A stretch of DNA of 44,305 nt from Candidatus Woesearchaeota archaeon (GTDB taxonomy: Archaea; Nanobdellota; Nanobdellia; Woesearchaeales; JAGWAF01): the NCBI GenBank assembly GCA_018303205.1, contig JAGVYP010000065.1, positions 1-44,305 of the forward strand. Reading direction: 5' to 3'. Below the pieces are notes generated by a model that did no database searches, was not told where the DNA came from, and saw only the letters and a list, made by a program, of their open reading frames with translations. Shown in pieces: positions 7,453 through 14,806 of the stretch. How positions within the stretch are numbered: position 1 is the first letter of the stretch; the number at the start of each line of letters is the position of its first letter. Made by a program: the position numbers and the translations under genes.

Positions 7453-7902
7453 ATGGAAGAGGGAAAAAAGTTTGATGTTGAATTGAAGCAAACGGTAAAA
7501 GGGTCTTGGTATATCGGTTCTTTAAAAATAGGTGCTGATAGCGTTGGAGAATTAGACAAGTTTATAGATTCAACAATTGCGTTTCTTCATACAAAAATTG
7601 ACAAATTAAACAAAAGAAATTTTAAGTCCGAGACTCTTCCGGCTATTGAATTGAATGATGAAGAAAAGATATTATTTGAAAAATTGCGAAGTATGAGGAT
7701 GGATATCGCAAGGTCAGAAAACATTCCCCCGTATATAGTATTCCATGATTCTGTCTTGAAGAGATTGGCTAAAACTAAGCCTATGACTAAAGAAGAAATG
7801 ATTCAGATTGATGGAATCGGAGAAAAAAACTTTGACAAATATGGCATTTATTTCCTAAAAGTAATAAGAGACTCAAGTTCAAATGCTGAAAATGAAAGAT
7901 GA
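7453..7902 (+). CDS. HRDC-domain protein
   Basis: This 149-aa protein has an unassigned N-terminus (about residues 1-62, starting with a FDVELKQTVKGSWYIGSLKIG beta segment). An HRDC domain follows (about 70-142): LFEKLRSMRMDIARSENIPPYIVFHDSVLKRLA, then MTKEEMIQIDGIGEKNFDKYG. HRDC domains are helical nucleic-acid-binding modules of RecQ helicases and RNase D; standalone HRDC proteins are common accessory genes. Its end overlaps the Bro-N gene by 20 bp, so the two are coupled. A DNA-binding role is probable; the biological role is unknown. Confidence 0.8.
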   Translation: MEEGKKFDVELKQTVKGSWYIGSLKIGADSVGELDKFIDSTIAFLHTKIDKLNKRNFKSETLPAIELNDEEKILFEKLRSMRMDIARSENIPPYIVFHDSVLKRLAKTKPMTKEEMIQIDGIGEKNFDKYGIYFLKVIRDSSSNAENER

Positions 7903-8743
7903 AATAATAAATAACAAATCTTTGATAGTATTCCAAGGAAAAGGAATAAGAAGAACTTGGTTTAATGATGAATGGTGGTTTTCTGTAGTTGACATTATTG
8001 GAGCATTGACAGAAAGTGATAGGGCTAGAAAGTATTGGTCTGACTTGAAAGTGAAGCTTGTTGAGCAGGGTTTTGAGCTGTCCGAAAAAATCGGACAACT
8101 GAAATTAGCATCTACAGATGGTAAATACTACCTAACCGACTGTGTAAATACAAAGAATGCATTCAGAATCATTCAATCTATCACATCTCCTAAAGCAGAG
8201 CCATTCAAACTATGGTTAGCTCAAGTTGGCTATGATAGAATCCAAGAAATAGAAAATCCGGAATTAGCCCAAAAACGTATGAGAGAAATCTACAAGGAAA
8301 AAGGCTATTCAGATGACTGGATTGAAAAGAGAGTAAGAGGCATTGCTGTACGAGATGAGTTAACGGATGAATGGAAAAAGAGGGATGTTAAAACTGAAAA
8401 AGAATTTGCTATTCTTACTGCGGAAATTAGCAAAGCAACATTTGGCATGACACCTGCTGAATACAAGCAATTCAAAGGACTGAAAAAAGAGAACTTACGA
8501 GATCATATGAATGATTTAGAGCTTATCTTTAGCATGCTGGGCGAAAGAGTTTCTACTGAAATCACCAAAAAAGAAGATGCACGAGGATATCACCAAATTG
8601 AAAATGCTGCAAAGAGGGGAGGCAGAGTTGCAGGAAATGCCAGAAAAGAAACAGAAAAAGAGTTAGATCGATCCGTGATGTCAAGTGAAAATTATATTTC
8701 TGAACCAGAAAAAAAGAAAAATAAACAGATTGAAGATAATTAA
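7883..8743 (+). CDS. Bro-N (phage antirepressor / DinD-like) protein
   Basis: This 286-aa protein starts with a Bro-N domain (about residues 14-110: KGIRRTWFNDEWWFSVVDII, ALTESDRARKYWSDLK, YYLTDCVNTKNAFRIIQSI). A conserved central region follows (MREIYKEKGYSDDWIEKRVRG, then EFAILTAEISKATFGMTPAEYKQ) and then a charged tail. This layout is typical of stand-alone Bro-N proteins related to phage antirepressors and to DNA-damage-inducible DinD. These bind DNA and travel with phages and mobile islands. It overlaps the HRDC gene upstream. An alternative start at 7889 would trim two residues. Decayed gene ends to its left suggest the pair was added by recombination. Confidence 0.85.
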   Translation: MLKMKDEIINNKSLIVFQGKGIRRTWFNDEWWFSVVDIIGALTESDRARKYWSDLKVKLVEQGFELSEKIGQLKLASTDGKYYLTDCVNTKNAFRIIQSITSPKAEPFKLWLAQVGYDRIQEIENPELAQKRMREIYKEKGYSDDWIEKRVRGIAVRDELTDEWKKRDVKTEKEFAILTAEISKATFGMTPAEYKQFKGLKKENLRDHMNDLELIFSMLGERVSTEITKKEDARGYHQIENAAKRGGRVAGNARKETEKELDRSVMSSENYISEPEKKKNKQIEDN

Positions 8744-8773
8744 TACTTGGGTTATTGCTCTTAAACAAATCAA

Positions 8774-9460
8774 TTATTTAGTATCATGATTTCTAAAGAG
8801 CATAGAAACAGGAAGAGCATAAGCAAATCGTGTAACAGTTTCTGGTCTCTTTCTTCTCGTTTCTTTTTCAGTAACTTCGATACGAGCATAAGAATCATGT
8901 ATCTCATTAGCTGGTAAAAAAAAGTTCGGATTATCTGGAGAAATTGTAAAAAGAACATGAGGAGATTTAGGAGGAGGAATACCTTGTGCTTCCTCTAAAT
9001 TGCTAGCGATAGGATTTCTGTAAGGTAGAGAGCAAGTATAACTTCTTTCTGCATTTTCTGTTCTCTGACTTAAAGATAAGTCAATAAAAGAAACATTATT
9101 TCTAAAATGAGTAAGAATAGGATCATTTGGTTTTGCAGAAGTATTGAGATGGTTAAAAAGAATTTGTAAAGCATCTGTAGTAGGAACAACAACATGAGTA
9201 GAACACCCTCGAGGAAAAACATAGCGACCGTTTAAAACCGTATTTGAAATATAATCTAGAACTTCATTTTGAGCAACAGCATAACCAATATTTGCAACAA
9301 AAGCAGGATGATCAAAATCTAAAGATCGAGAAGGACAATAAATTCGTAAGGTACCTTGACGAGTTAATGCCAAAGAAGATTCGCTGCCTAACTTTTGTTC
9401 TAAATTATGAAAAGGAAAAAAATTAAGATGATAAAATGACAATTGCAATCGGTTACTCAT
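8774..9460 (-). CDS. Unknown protein with a duplicated, decayed paralog nearby
   Basis: This 228-aa soluble protein has no recognised domain. It contains FHNLEQKLGSESSLAL near the N-terminus, a Pro-rich middle (GIPPPKSPHVLFTISPDNPN) and the C-terminal block TRFAYALPVSMLFRN, which is also preserved in a remnant at 7311-7391. Conservation of that block in two copies argues it is a real coding gene. The AT-rich region upstream of 9460 is shared with the divergent TrmB gene. Function unknown. Confidence 0.55.
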   Translation of the reverse strand: MSNRLQLSFYHLNFFPFHNLEQKLGSESSLALTRQGTLRIYCPSRSLDFDHPAFVANIGYAVAQNEVLDYISNTVLNGRYVFPRGCSTHVVVPTTDALQILFNHLNTSAKPNDPILTHFRNNVSFIDLSLSQRTENAERSYTCSLPYRNPIASNLEEAQGIPPPKSPHVLFTISPDNPNFFLPANEIHDSYARIEVTEKETRRKRPETVTRFAYALPVSMLFRNHDTK

Positions 9461-9546
9461 AAAAAAAAGAATGCGCGGTGCTTCTTAAATACAATTCGTT
9501 GCTATTACAACGAAACTTTTAAATAGTAACTCAGTATAACAGTTAC

Positions 9547-10284
9547 ATGCACGAAGAAACATTAATGCAGTTAGGTTTAAGTTTGAATGAATCTAGAATC
9601 TACGAAGCGTTGGTAGAACTAGGAGAAGCAAGTGTAAACACGCTTTCTATTAAAACAAAAATCAATAGAAGTAATGTCTATGACGCAATGGAGCGTTTGT
9701 GCGAAAAAGGTTTGTCAACACAACTTTTTATCAAAAGCCAAAAACATTTTAAAGCAATTCACCCCAGAAGATTGCTAGAGCTTCTAAAAGAAAAACAAGA
9801 AGATGTAGAAAGAATCCTACCAAACCTCACAAAAAAGTTCGAAACAAATAAGCAGGAAGAAGAAGCGTATTTCTATAGGGGCATAGAAGCGTACAAGAAT
9901 TATATGTTTGACATTCTCAAAGAAAAACAGCCGTATTATTGTATTGGTGGAAAAGGTATGTGGTTTGACGAGCGTTTAAAATATTTCAGGATGAAGTTTG
10001 ATAGAGAACGGCAAAAATCAAAAGTGGAGTTCAATCATATTTTTGATGAAGAAATGAAAACAAAAACAAAGCAGCCATTAAAATTCAAAAACAATACGTA
10101 CAAATTTCTTCCCAAAAAATATTGCAGCAAGTTAACGATGGAGTTCTTTGGAGATTACACCATTATTTATGCAGGTGAAGAGTTTGGAAAATTAAAAGAA
10201 GATCCTACAGTGTTTGTTATTAAAAGTAAAGATATTGCAGAGGGTTTTAAGAAGATATATCAGTTTATGTGGGACAAATTGTAA
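9547..10284 (+). CDS. TrmB-family transcriptional regulator
   Basis: This 245-aa protein has an N-terminal TrmB winged helix (about residues 5-75: LGLSLNESRIYEALVELGEA, TKINRSNVYDAMERLCEKGL, HFKAIHPRRLLELLKEKQ). A C-terminal effector-type domain contains FYRGIEAYKNYMFDILKE, CIGGKGMWFDE and FFGDYTIIYAGEEF, in a phospholipase D-like layout. TrmB proteins repress or activate sugar and central-metabolism genes in archaea; the ligand cannot be read here. TATA-like AACTTTTAAATAG lies about 25 bp before the ATG, so the transcript is near leaderless. It may control the divergent 8774 gene. Confidence 0.85.
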   Translation: MHEETLMQLGLSLNESRIYEALVELGEASVNTLSIKTKINRSNVYDAMERLCEKGLSTQLFIKSQKHFKAIHPRRLLELLKEKQEDVERILPNLTKKFETNKQEEEAYFYRGIEAYKNYMFDILKEKQPYYCIGGKGMWFDERLKYFRMKFDRERQKSKVEFNHIFDEEMKTKTKQPLKFKNNTYKFLPKKYCSKLTMEFFGDYTIIYAGEEFGKLKEDPTVFVIKSKDIAEGFKKIYQFMWDKL

Positions 10285-10303
10285 AAACAAAGAAACACAA
10301 AGT

Positions 10304-10711
10304 TTAATCCAGTTCTAATGCCTGTAAGATCTTATCTAATTTTTTATGGATTTCATCTAATTCTTTTTTAAAATGTGGGGATGAACTGAAACTTGAAGAA
10401 TTGGTAGGAGAGCTTGGAAAACTTGTATCATCATTTTTTCTAAAACATCTGCTACAATAAACAGGTTTGCTACTAGTAGGTCTGAAAGGGACTTCACAGC
10501 GTTCATTACATTTGTCGCAGGTTGCCCAGAAGAGTTGTCTTTCAGAGCGAGGATTTCCAGAATCCCTTCTATCATCTCTAAAGTTTCTTGATCCTCTTCT
10601 CTCAAATTTGTCCCTCGTGAATTCACCTGAGTCCCTTCCTGAGAATCTTGGACTACGTCTTTCTGATCTTTGTTCTCTAGAAAAATCCCGGTTTTTATGA
10701 AAGTTACCCAT
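10304..10711 (-). CDS. Arg/Ser-rich zinc-ribbon protein
   Basis: I chose the ATG at 10711 (MGNFHKNRDF) because a TTTATAAAC box at about 10750-10758 would place transcription start downstream of the earlier ATG at 10771. The 135-aa product has an Arg/Ser/Gly-rich N-terminus (about residues 5-55), then a zinc ribbon CDKCNERCEVPF... PVYCSRCF with two CxxC pairs. A Ser-rich linker and a C-terminal helix (LDEIHKKLDKILQAL) that may oligomerise complete it. This CxxC ribbon family is common in DPANN and CPR genomes and is thought to bind nucleic acid. The RG/RS-rich arm fits RNA binding; that is inference. Confidence 0.7.
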   Translation of the reverse strand: MGNFHKNRDFSREQRSERRSPRFSGRDSGEFTRDKFERRGSRNFRDDRRDSGNPRSERQLFWATCDKCNERCEVPFRPTSSKPVYCSRCFRKNDDTSFPSSPTNSSSFSSSPHFKKELDEIHKKLDKILQALELD

Positions 10712-10891
10712 GGTATGACTACTCCGAATAGGATCATAAAAAAAGCTTTGTTTATAAAGGTATGTTATCATATATATGAGAGGAAGAAAGATGCAAAGAA
10801 ACGAAATAGTTTTGTTTGTTTTTTCTTATTTTTTATTCTACAAAAATCAGAAAGGTGTATAATCAAAAGACTGAGATTGAGAGAAAATACA

Positions 10892-10936
10892 AAGGTTTAT
10901 ATACTTATAACATCAATTAGTTAGAAAATTACTAAT
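10892..10936 (+). promoter_or_regulatory. AbiE promoter with inverted-repeat operator
   Basis: GGTTTATATAC at about 10893-10903 is a strong TATA box upstream of the AbiE operon. ATTAGT (10916-10921) and ACTAAT (10931-10936) form an inverted repeat around the expected transcription start. AbiEi antitoxins of characterised systems repress their own operon through inverted repeats, so this is a likely operator. Confidence 0.5.
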
Positions 10937-10945
10937 AGATGTAAA

Positions 10946-11446
10946 ATGAAAGGACTCTCAAAAAAGGAAATTGAAGTTATAGCATGGCTTGAATTTCATC
11001 AAAAATACTTTTTCACAAGCGCGGAGATAGATCATTTTGCAAAAAATAAAACTCAGAGGTATAACATTGTAAAAAATTTAATGAAGAAAAGAAGAATAAT
11101 CAAATTAAACAGAACTAAATATGTTCTTGTTCCTATAAAAGCTACCAGCGGAAACTGGAGTGAACATCCTTTAATTATTGCAGATGAAATGTGTAATGGA
11201 AAAGAATATTATATGGGAGGATGGGCTGCAGCACATTATTGGAGAGTAACAGATCAAATTCCATTTCAATGGGACATCTATACAACAAGACGTCAAGGAA
11301 AAAAAGAAATAATGAATACGAGATTTGTATTTCATAGAACTACAAAGAAAAGAATAAACAAAGCAAGAACAGGAACAATACAAAATCATACATTTAGAAT
11401 TATTGCAAAAGAGGAAGCAAAAAAATGGATGAGATCAAGAGCATAA
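10946..11446 (+). CDS. abiEi: AbiEi-type antitoxin / transcriptional repressor
   Basis: This 166-aa protein has an N-terminal winged helix (about residues 5-60: LSKKEIEVIAWLEFHQKYFFTS, IVKNLMKKRRIIKLNRTKYVLVP). A C-terminal AbiEi domain contains MGGWAAAHYWRVTDQIPFQ and TRFVFHRTTKKRI, and the HTFRIIAKEEA end. AbiEi is the antitoxin of type IV AbiE systems and represses its own operon. The stop overlaps the toxin gene by 22 bp. Protein length and order match the AbiE family. Confidence 0.85.
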   Translation: MKGLSKKEIEVIAWLEFHQKYFFTSAEIDHFAKNKTQRYNIVKNLMKKRRIIKLNRTKYVLVPIKATSGNWSEHPLIIADEMCNGKEYYMGGWAAAHYWRVTDQIPFQWDIYTTRRQGKKEIMNTRFVFHRTTKKRINKARTGTIQNHTFRIIAKEEAKKWMRSRA

Positions 11447-12207
11447 CGAGAGAATATTTGCAGAACATTGCAGCAAAAAAAAAGTTTAACCAAGAGATGA
11501 TCATAAAAGATTATTATGTGACTCTTGTTGTTTATCTGCTTAAAGACATAGGAGGGATCTATTTTAAGGGAGGTACTGCATTACACAAAATTTTTCTTCA
11601 ATATGAAAGATTAAGTGAAGACGCAGATTATACTATAACAAAAGATATAAATGAAGTCAAAAAAGAGATAGAAAAGAGAATAAATAATTCTGGTTATTTT
11701 GAAAAGATAACAAAAGATAAGCACGTAAAAGATTTTGTAAGGCTTATAGCACATTATACAGATCCTTTTGGAAATAAAGGAACTATTTTTATTGATTTGA
11801 ACAAAAGAGCAAAATTGATGTTAACTCCAGAAACGTATGAGATCAAACATTTTTACACAGAAAAAATCCCTCCTTTTTCAGTTACTACACTCAATCAAAA
11901 AGAGATGCTCGCAGAAAAAGTCGCTGCAACGATAGGAAGAAATAAGCCAAGAGATCATTTTGATGTGTATCAGATAATAAAAAGAAAGATGCCTATTGAC
12001 CTTAGTTTGGTAAAGAAAAAATGTGAAAGTTCTGGGGATACATTTGACATTACAAAAATGTTTAACAATGCAAAAAAACTAAAGAACAGATGGGATGAAG
12101 ATATGATTCCTTTGCTCGCTGAAGAAATCCCCTTTCAAGATGTCATGAAAACGCTCGCAAAATATTTCAAATACGCGGAAAAGAAAGAAGAGAAGAAACT
12201 ATTATAA
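11425..12207 (+). CDS. abiEii: AbiEii/AbiGii-type nucleotidyltransferase toxin
   Basis: This 260-aa protein has the AbiEii nucleotidyltransferase signature: GGIYFKGGTALHKIF (GG-Thr-Ala-x-x-K, about residues 45-59), then RLSEDADYTI with the metal-binding Asp pair. A conserved EMLAEKVAATIGRNKPRDHFDVYQI segment follows near 155-180. AbiE toxins belong to the DUF1814 polymerase-beta-like transferases; related MenT enzymes modify tRNA, and the target here is unknown. It is coupled to the antitoxin gene. Only 5 bp separate it from the truncated ispH, so the module may have displaced the start of that gene. Confidence 0.88.
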   Translation: MDEIKSITREYLQNIAAKKKFNQEMIIKDYYVTLVVYLLKDIGGIYFKGGTALHKIFLQYERLSEDADYTITKDINEVKKEIEKRINNSGYFEKITKDKHVKDFVRLIAHYTDPFGNKGTIFIDLNKRAKLMLTPETYEIKHFYTEKIPPFSVTTLNQKEMLAEKVAATIGRNKPRDHFDVYQIIKRKMPIDLSLVKKKCESSGDTFDITKMFNNAKKLKNRWDEDMIPLLAEEIPFQDVMKTLAKYFKYAEKKEEKKLL

Positions 12208-12212
12208 AGAGA

Positions 12213-13109
12213 ATGTTATTTGGTGCTCCTGTTTATGTCAAGCATGAGATTGTGCATAATAAGTATGTTGTTGAACAATTACACAAGAAAGGCGCAATGA
12301 CCGTAGAGAGTGTGGAAGAAATTCCTGATCACAGCACAGCTGTTTTTTCTGCTCATGGAAGTCCTCCTGAAGATTTTGAAAAAGCAAAGAAGAAAAATAT
12401 TCGAGTAATTGATGCAACGTGTCCTTTAGTGAGCAAAGTACATTTTGAAGTACAACGCTTTAAAAAACAAGGATATCATATAGTCTATATCGGACATAAA
12501 GGCCATGTTGAAGGAAAAGGTGTTCTGGGTGAAGCTCCGGAAACCATAAGTATGATTGAAAAAAAAGAAGACGTGAAAGAATTATCTTTGTCATCAGAAC
12601 AAAAACTGATTTTTCTTACACAGACAACATTAAGTGTGGATGACACGAAAGAGATCATTGCCGCATTGAAGGAAAAATATCCTAAGATAGAATCTCCTCC
12701 TCAAGAAGATATTTGTTACGCAACAACCAATAGGCAGGAAGCAATAAAAGCGATAGCAAAGGAAGCTGATCTTATTTTGATTGTGGGTTCAAAAAATTCT
12801 TCTAACTCAAACAGGTTAGTTGAGACTGCAAGAGCTTGTGGAGTTGAATCTTATCTTATTGAAGATAAAACAAAGATAAATCCTGTTTGGCTTAAAGATA
12901 AAAAAAATATTGGGATCAGTTCTGGTGCAAGTGTACCTGATTATTTGGTACAGGAAGTTGTTTCTTTTTTTGTAGAGAAAGGAGCAAAAAAAGAAGAAGT
13001 ACAAAGAATAAAGGAAAAGATGGTCTTTACAGAGCCTCTTGAACTTATGAAGATGAAGAGGTTATCGCCAAAGGAGTTAGCAGCCTTAAGGTCACGCAAG
13101 GATTTTTAA
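12213..13109 (+). CDS. ispH: IspH/LytB (HMBPP reductase) lacking its N-terminus
   Basis: The sequence matches IspH from its second strand on: FGAPVYVKHEIVHNKYVVE (active-site His), VFSAHGSPP, VIDATCPLVSKVH (second cluster Cys), YIGHKGHVE, FLTQTTLSVDDT, ICYATTNRQEA (third cluster Cys), VGSKNSSNSNRL and ISSGASVPDYLVQ. IspH makes IPP/DMAPP in the MEP pathway with a [4Fe-4S] cluster. The normal first 25-30 residues, with the GFCAGV motif and first cluster Cys, are absent; the DNA upstream encodes AbiEii. The open frame starts exactly inside the conserved LYGAPVYV segment. The protein is probably inactive or altered, unless a start was lost in assembly. MEP enzymes are unusual in archaea. Confidence 0.85.
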   Translation: MLFGAPVYVKHEIVHNKYVVEQLHKKGAMTVESVEEIPDHSTAVFSAHGSPPEDFEKAKKKNIRVIDATCPLVSKVHFEVQRFKKQGYHIVYIGHKGHVEGKGVLGEAPETISMIEKKEDVKELSLSSEQKLIFLTQTTLSVDDTKEIIAALKEKYPKIESPPQEDICYATTNRQEAIKAIAKEADLILIVGSKNSSNSNRLVETARACGVESYLIEDKTKINPVWLKDKKNIGISSGASVPDYLVQEVVSFFVEKGAKKEEVQRIKEKMVFTEPLELMKMKRLSPKELAALRSRKDF

Positions 13110-13163
13110 GAAAATCTGGTAAAAACTTGTATGCCCTAGCTCAATCACATCATATAACAGGAA

Positions 13164-13268
13164 GGTCATCACCTTGGAGCATAGTCAGGAGGAGAGCGAT
13201 TCATGCAGCGAAGCCGACGCAAAATCTGCGAGGGACGAGCAATATAGCTCCGTGATGACCCTTTTTTT
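13164..13268 (+). ncRNA. Candidate structured RNA ending in a T-run
   Basis: The ends pair: GGTCATCAC (13164-13172) with GTGATGACC (13252-13260), followed inward by GGAGC (13176-13180) and GCTCC (13247-13251), giving about 14 bp of closing stem with a CTT bulge. Inside are CGCA/TGCG and GCAG/CTGC helices. A T7 run right after the stem would serve as a plus-strand terminator. The segment is far more GC-rich than its surroundings and has no convincing ORF. It does not match any RNA family I can name (not tRNA, 7S or RNase P by eye). A MITE with long inverted repeats is the main alternative, but no target duplication is seen. Confidence 0.4.
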
Positions 13269-13329
13269 AAGAATAGAAAAAGAGATACGATAAAAAATAT
13301 AAAAAGGGATAGGATAAAATAATAAAAAA

Positions 13330-14121
13330 ATGAATAAGAAACAGAAAATTCAAACAAAGATTCTTTCTTGGTACGCAAAGAATAAGAGGGATCTTCCCTG
13401 GAGGAAGACAACAGACCCTTACAAGATTCTTATTTCTGAAGTGATGTTGCAACAAACACAAGTTGATAGGGTTATTCCGTATTATGAAAGATGGTTAAAG
13501 CAGTTTCCTGATTTTAAAAGTTTGGCAAAAGCAGAGAAAGCAATGCTCTTGCAGCATTGGTCTGGTTTGGGGTATAATAATAGAGCCTTGCGTTTGCAAC
13601 AATTAGCACAAATCATAACAGAAAGGTATCATAATAAAATGCCAGAGAATGAAGAAGCATTGTTAGCCTTGCCTGGCATTGGACCTTACACTGCTCATGC
13701 TATTCTAGCCTTTGCATTTAACAAAGAAGTACCTGTGCTTGATACTAATATCAGAAGAGTTCTTATTCATGAATTGAAACTAAAAGAAAATACAGAACCA
13801 GAAAGATTAAGGAAGATTGCAAAAGAAATCATTCCGAAGAACAAATCAAGAATTTGGCATAATGCACTCATGGACTATGGAGCATTGATAGTAACAGCAA
13901 AAAAAACAGGTATTGCTTCTCTTTCAAAACAGTCAAAATTTGAAGGTTCACCAAGGCAAGTCAGAGGAGCAATTATCAGACTATTGTTAAAAGAGAAAAA
14001 ACTTTCTTTGAAGAGAATACAAAAAGAATTCCCCCATCCTCAATTAAAGACTATAGTAGAAAAGATGGAAAAGGAAGGTATGGTAAATTTCAATAAAGAT
14101 AGAATACAATTAAGAAACTAA
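13330..14121 (+). CDS. mutY: MutY-type adenine glycosylase without iron-sulfur cluster
   Basis: This 263-aa protein has the MutY HhH-GPD core: SEVMLQQTQVDRVIPYYERW (catalytic Glu and the QQTQV intercalating motif, about residue 37-56), HWSGLGYNNRALRL, LPGIGPYTAHAIL, and VLDTNIRRV with the catalytic Asp near 140. MutY removes A opposite 8-oxoG. After ALMDYGALIVTA the usual four-Cys cluster is replaced by KKTGIASLSKQSKFEGSPRQVRG, as in the cluster-free MutY group. The C-terminal 8-oxoG-sensing NUDIX-like domain is also missing; a short winged-helix-like tail takes its place. A TATA box (AAATATAAAAAG) at about 13294-13305 supports the start. Confidence 0.88.
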   Translation: MNKKQKIQTKILSWYAKNKRDLPWRKTTDPYKILISEVMLQQTQVDRVIPYYERWLKQFPDFKSLAKAEKAMLLQHWSGLGYNNRALRLQQLAQIITERYHNKMPENEEALLALPGIGPYTAHAILAFAFNKEVPVLDTNIRRVLIHELKLKENTEPERLRKIAKEIIPKNKSRIWHNALMDYGALIVTAKKTGIASLSKQSKFEGSPRQVRGAIIRLLLKEKKLSLKRIQKEFPHPQLKTIVEKMEKEGMVNFNKDRIQLRN

Positions 14122-14669
14122 GCAATTTGTCTGCCATATTTTTCTCTAAGAAATGCTAGTGTTTTAACTGGATCGGGTCTTTCTCTTACTTGTGTTCTAG
14201 CCCAATACGCAGTAGGAATTCCTGTAGGACTTTTTCCCCTTTCAACTTCCCATCCATGTTGTAATCTTTGTTCTAATTTGTTCATGTTCCACCAGCGTAA
14301 TACTTGTACTGCAACAGGTTTTGTAGTAAAAATTTGGTAACAACGATCAAAACCAGGTAATGCTTGTCTAAGACCATTTATCGGAACAAGAAGTTCTAAA
14401 CCGTATTGAATAAGACCTTCATTAAAGAGACCTGTTCCAGAACTTATTTCGGCTGTTCCTTCTTCCGGAAAAATAGCTGTAAGATTAACGCGGGAACGAG
14501 AAAAGACTCCATCACCCATCATAGCCACAATGTCATGATCGCTGGGAAGCATAACATGTTCTTGAGCAATTTTTCTAGCAGTTTCTTCATCTCTAACGTA
14601 ATGAAAAAGATGTACATAAGGTACACCATTTGATTCTACCGAAGTTAATCTATTTTGGACCATCTTCAC
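14118..14669 (-). CDS. Unknown protein, possibly ADP-ribosyltransferase-like
   Basis: This 183-aa soluble protein begins with VPYVHLFHYVRDEETARKIA near residue 17, then HVMLPSDHDIVAMMGDGVF. This order of an H-Y element, helix and GDGV turn recalls small ADP-ribosyltransferase folds (HYD1-like), but the match is weak and by eye only. The rest (LELLVPINGLRQALPG, VAVQVLRWWNMNKLEQRLQHG) is not recognised. A TTTATAAATAAAGG box lies about 25-30 bp before the ATG. It overlaps the mutY stop by 4 bp, converging. Confidence 0.5.
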   Translation of the reverse strand: MKMVQNRLTSVESNGVPYVHLFHYVRDEETARKIAQEHVMLPSDHDIVAMMGDGVFSRSRVNLTAIFPEEGTAEISSGTGLFNEGLIQYGLELLVPINGLRQALPGFDRCYQIFTTKPVAVQVLRWWNMNKLEQRLQHGWEVERGKSPTGIPTAYWARTQVRERPDPVKTLAFLREKYGRQIA

Positions 14670-14806
14670 TCACTCAATAATTAAATTGCCTTTATTTATA
14701 AAGATACTCTAATTGCCCCTTTTTAGTAGTTACAATACCCCAATTTGAACATAAAAAAGGACTTAAAAAATACACTAGAAAAAGGTCTTATATATATCTT
14801 TTGATA

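Noticed and set aside
10304-10771. Longer start for the zinc-ribbon protein at 10771
   Set aside because: The TATA box lies inside that extension, so the start at 10711 fits better.
13169-13411. 80-codon minus-strand ORF through the structured RNA and the mutY promoter
   Set aside because: It is antisense to a clear gene and a structured element and has low-complexity Phe/Ser/Leu composition.
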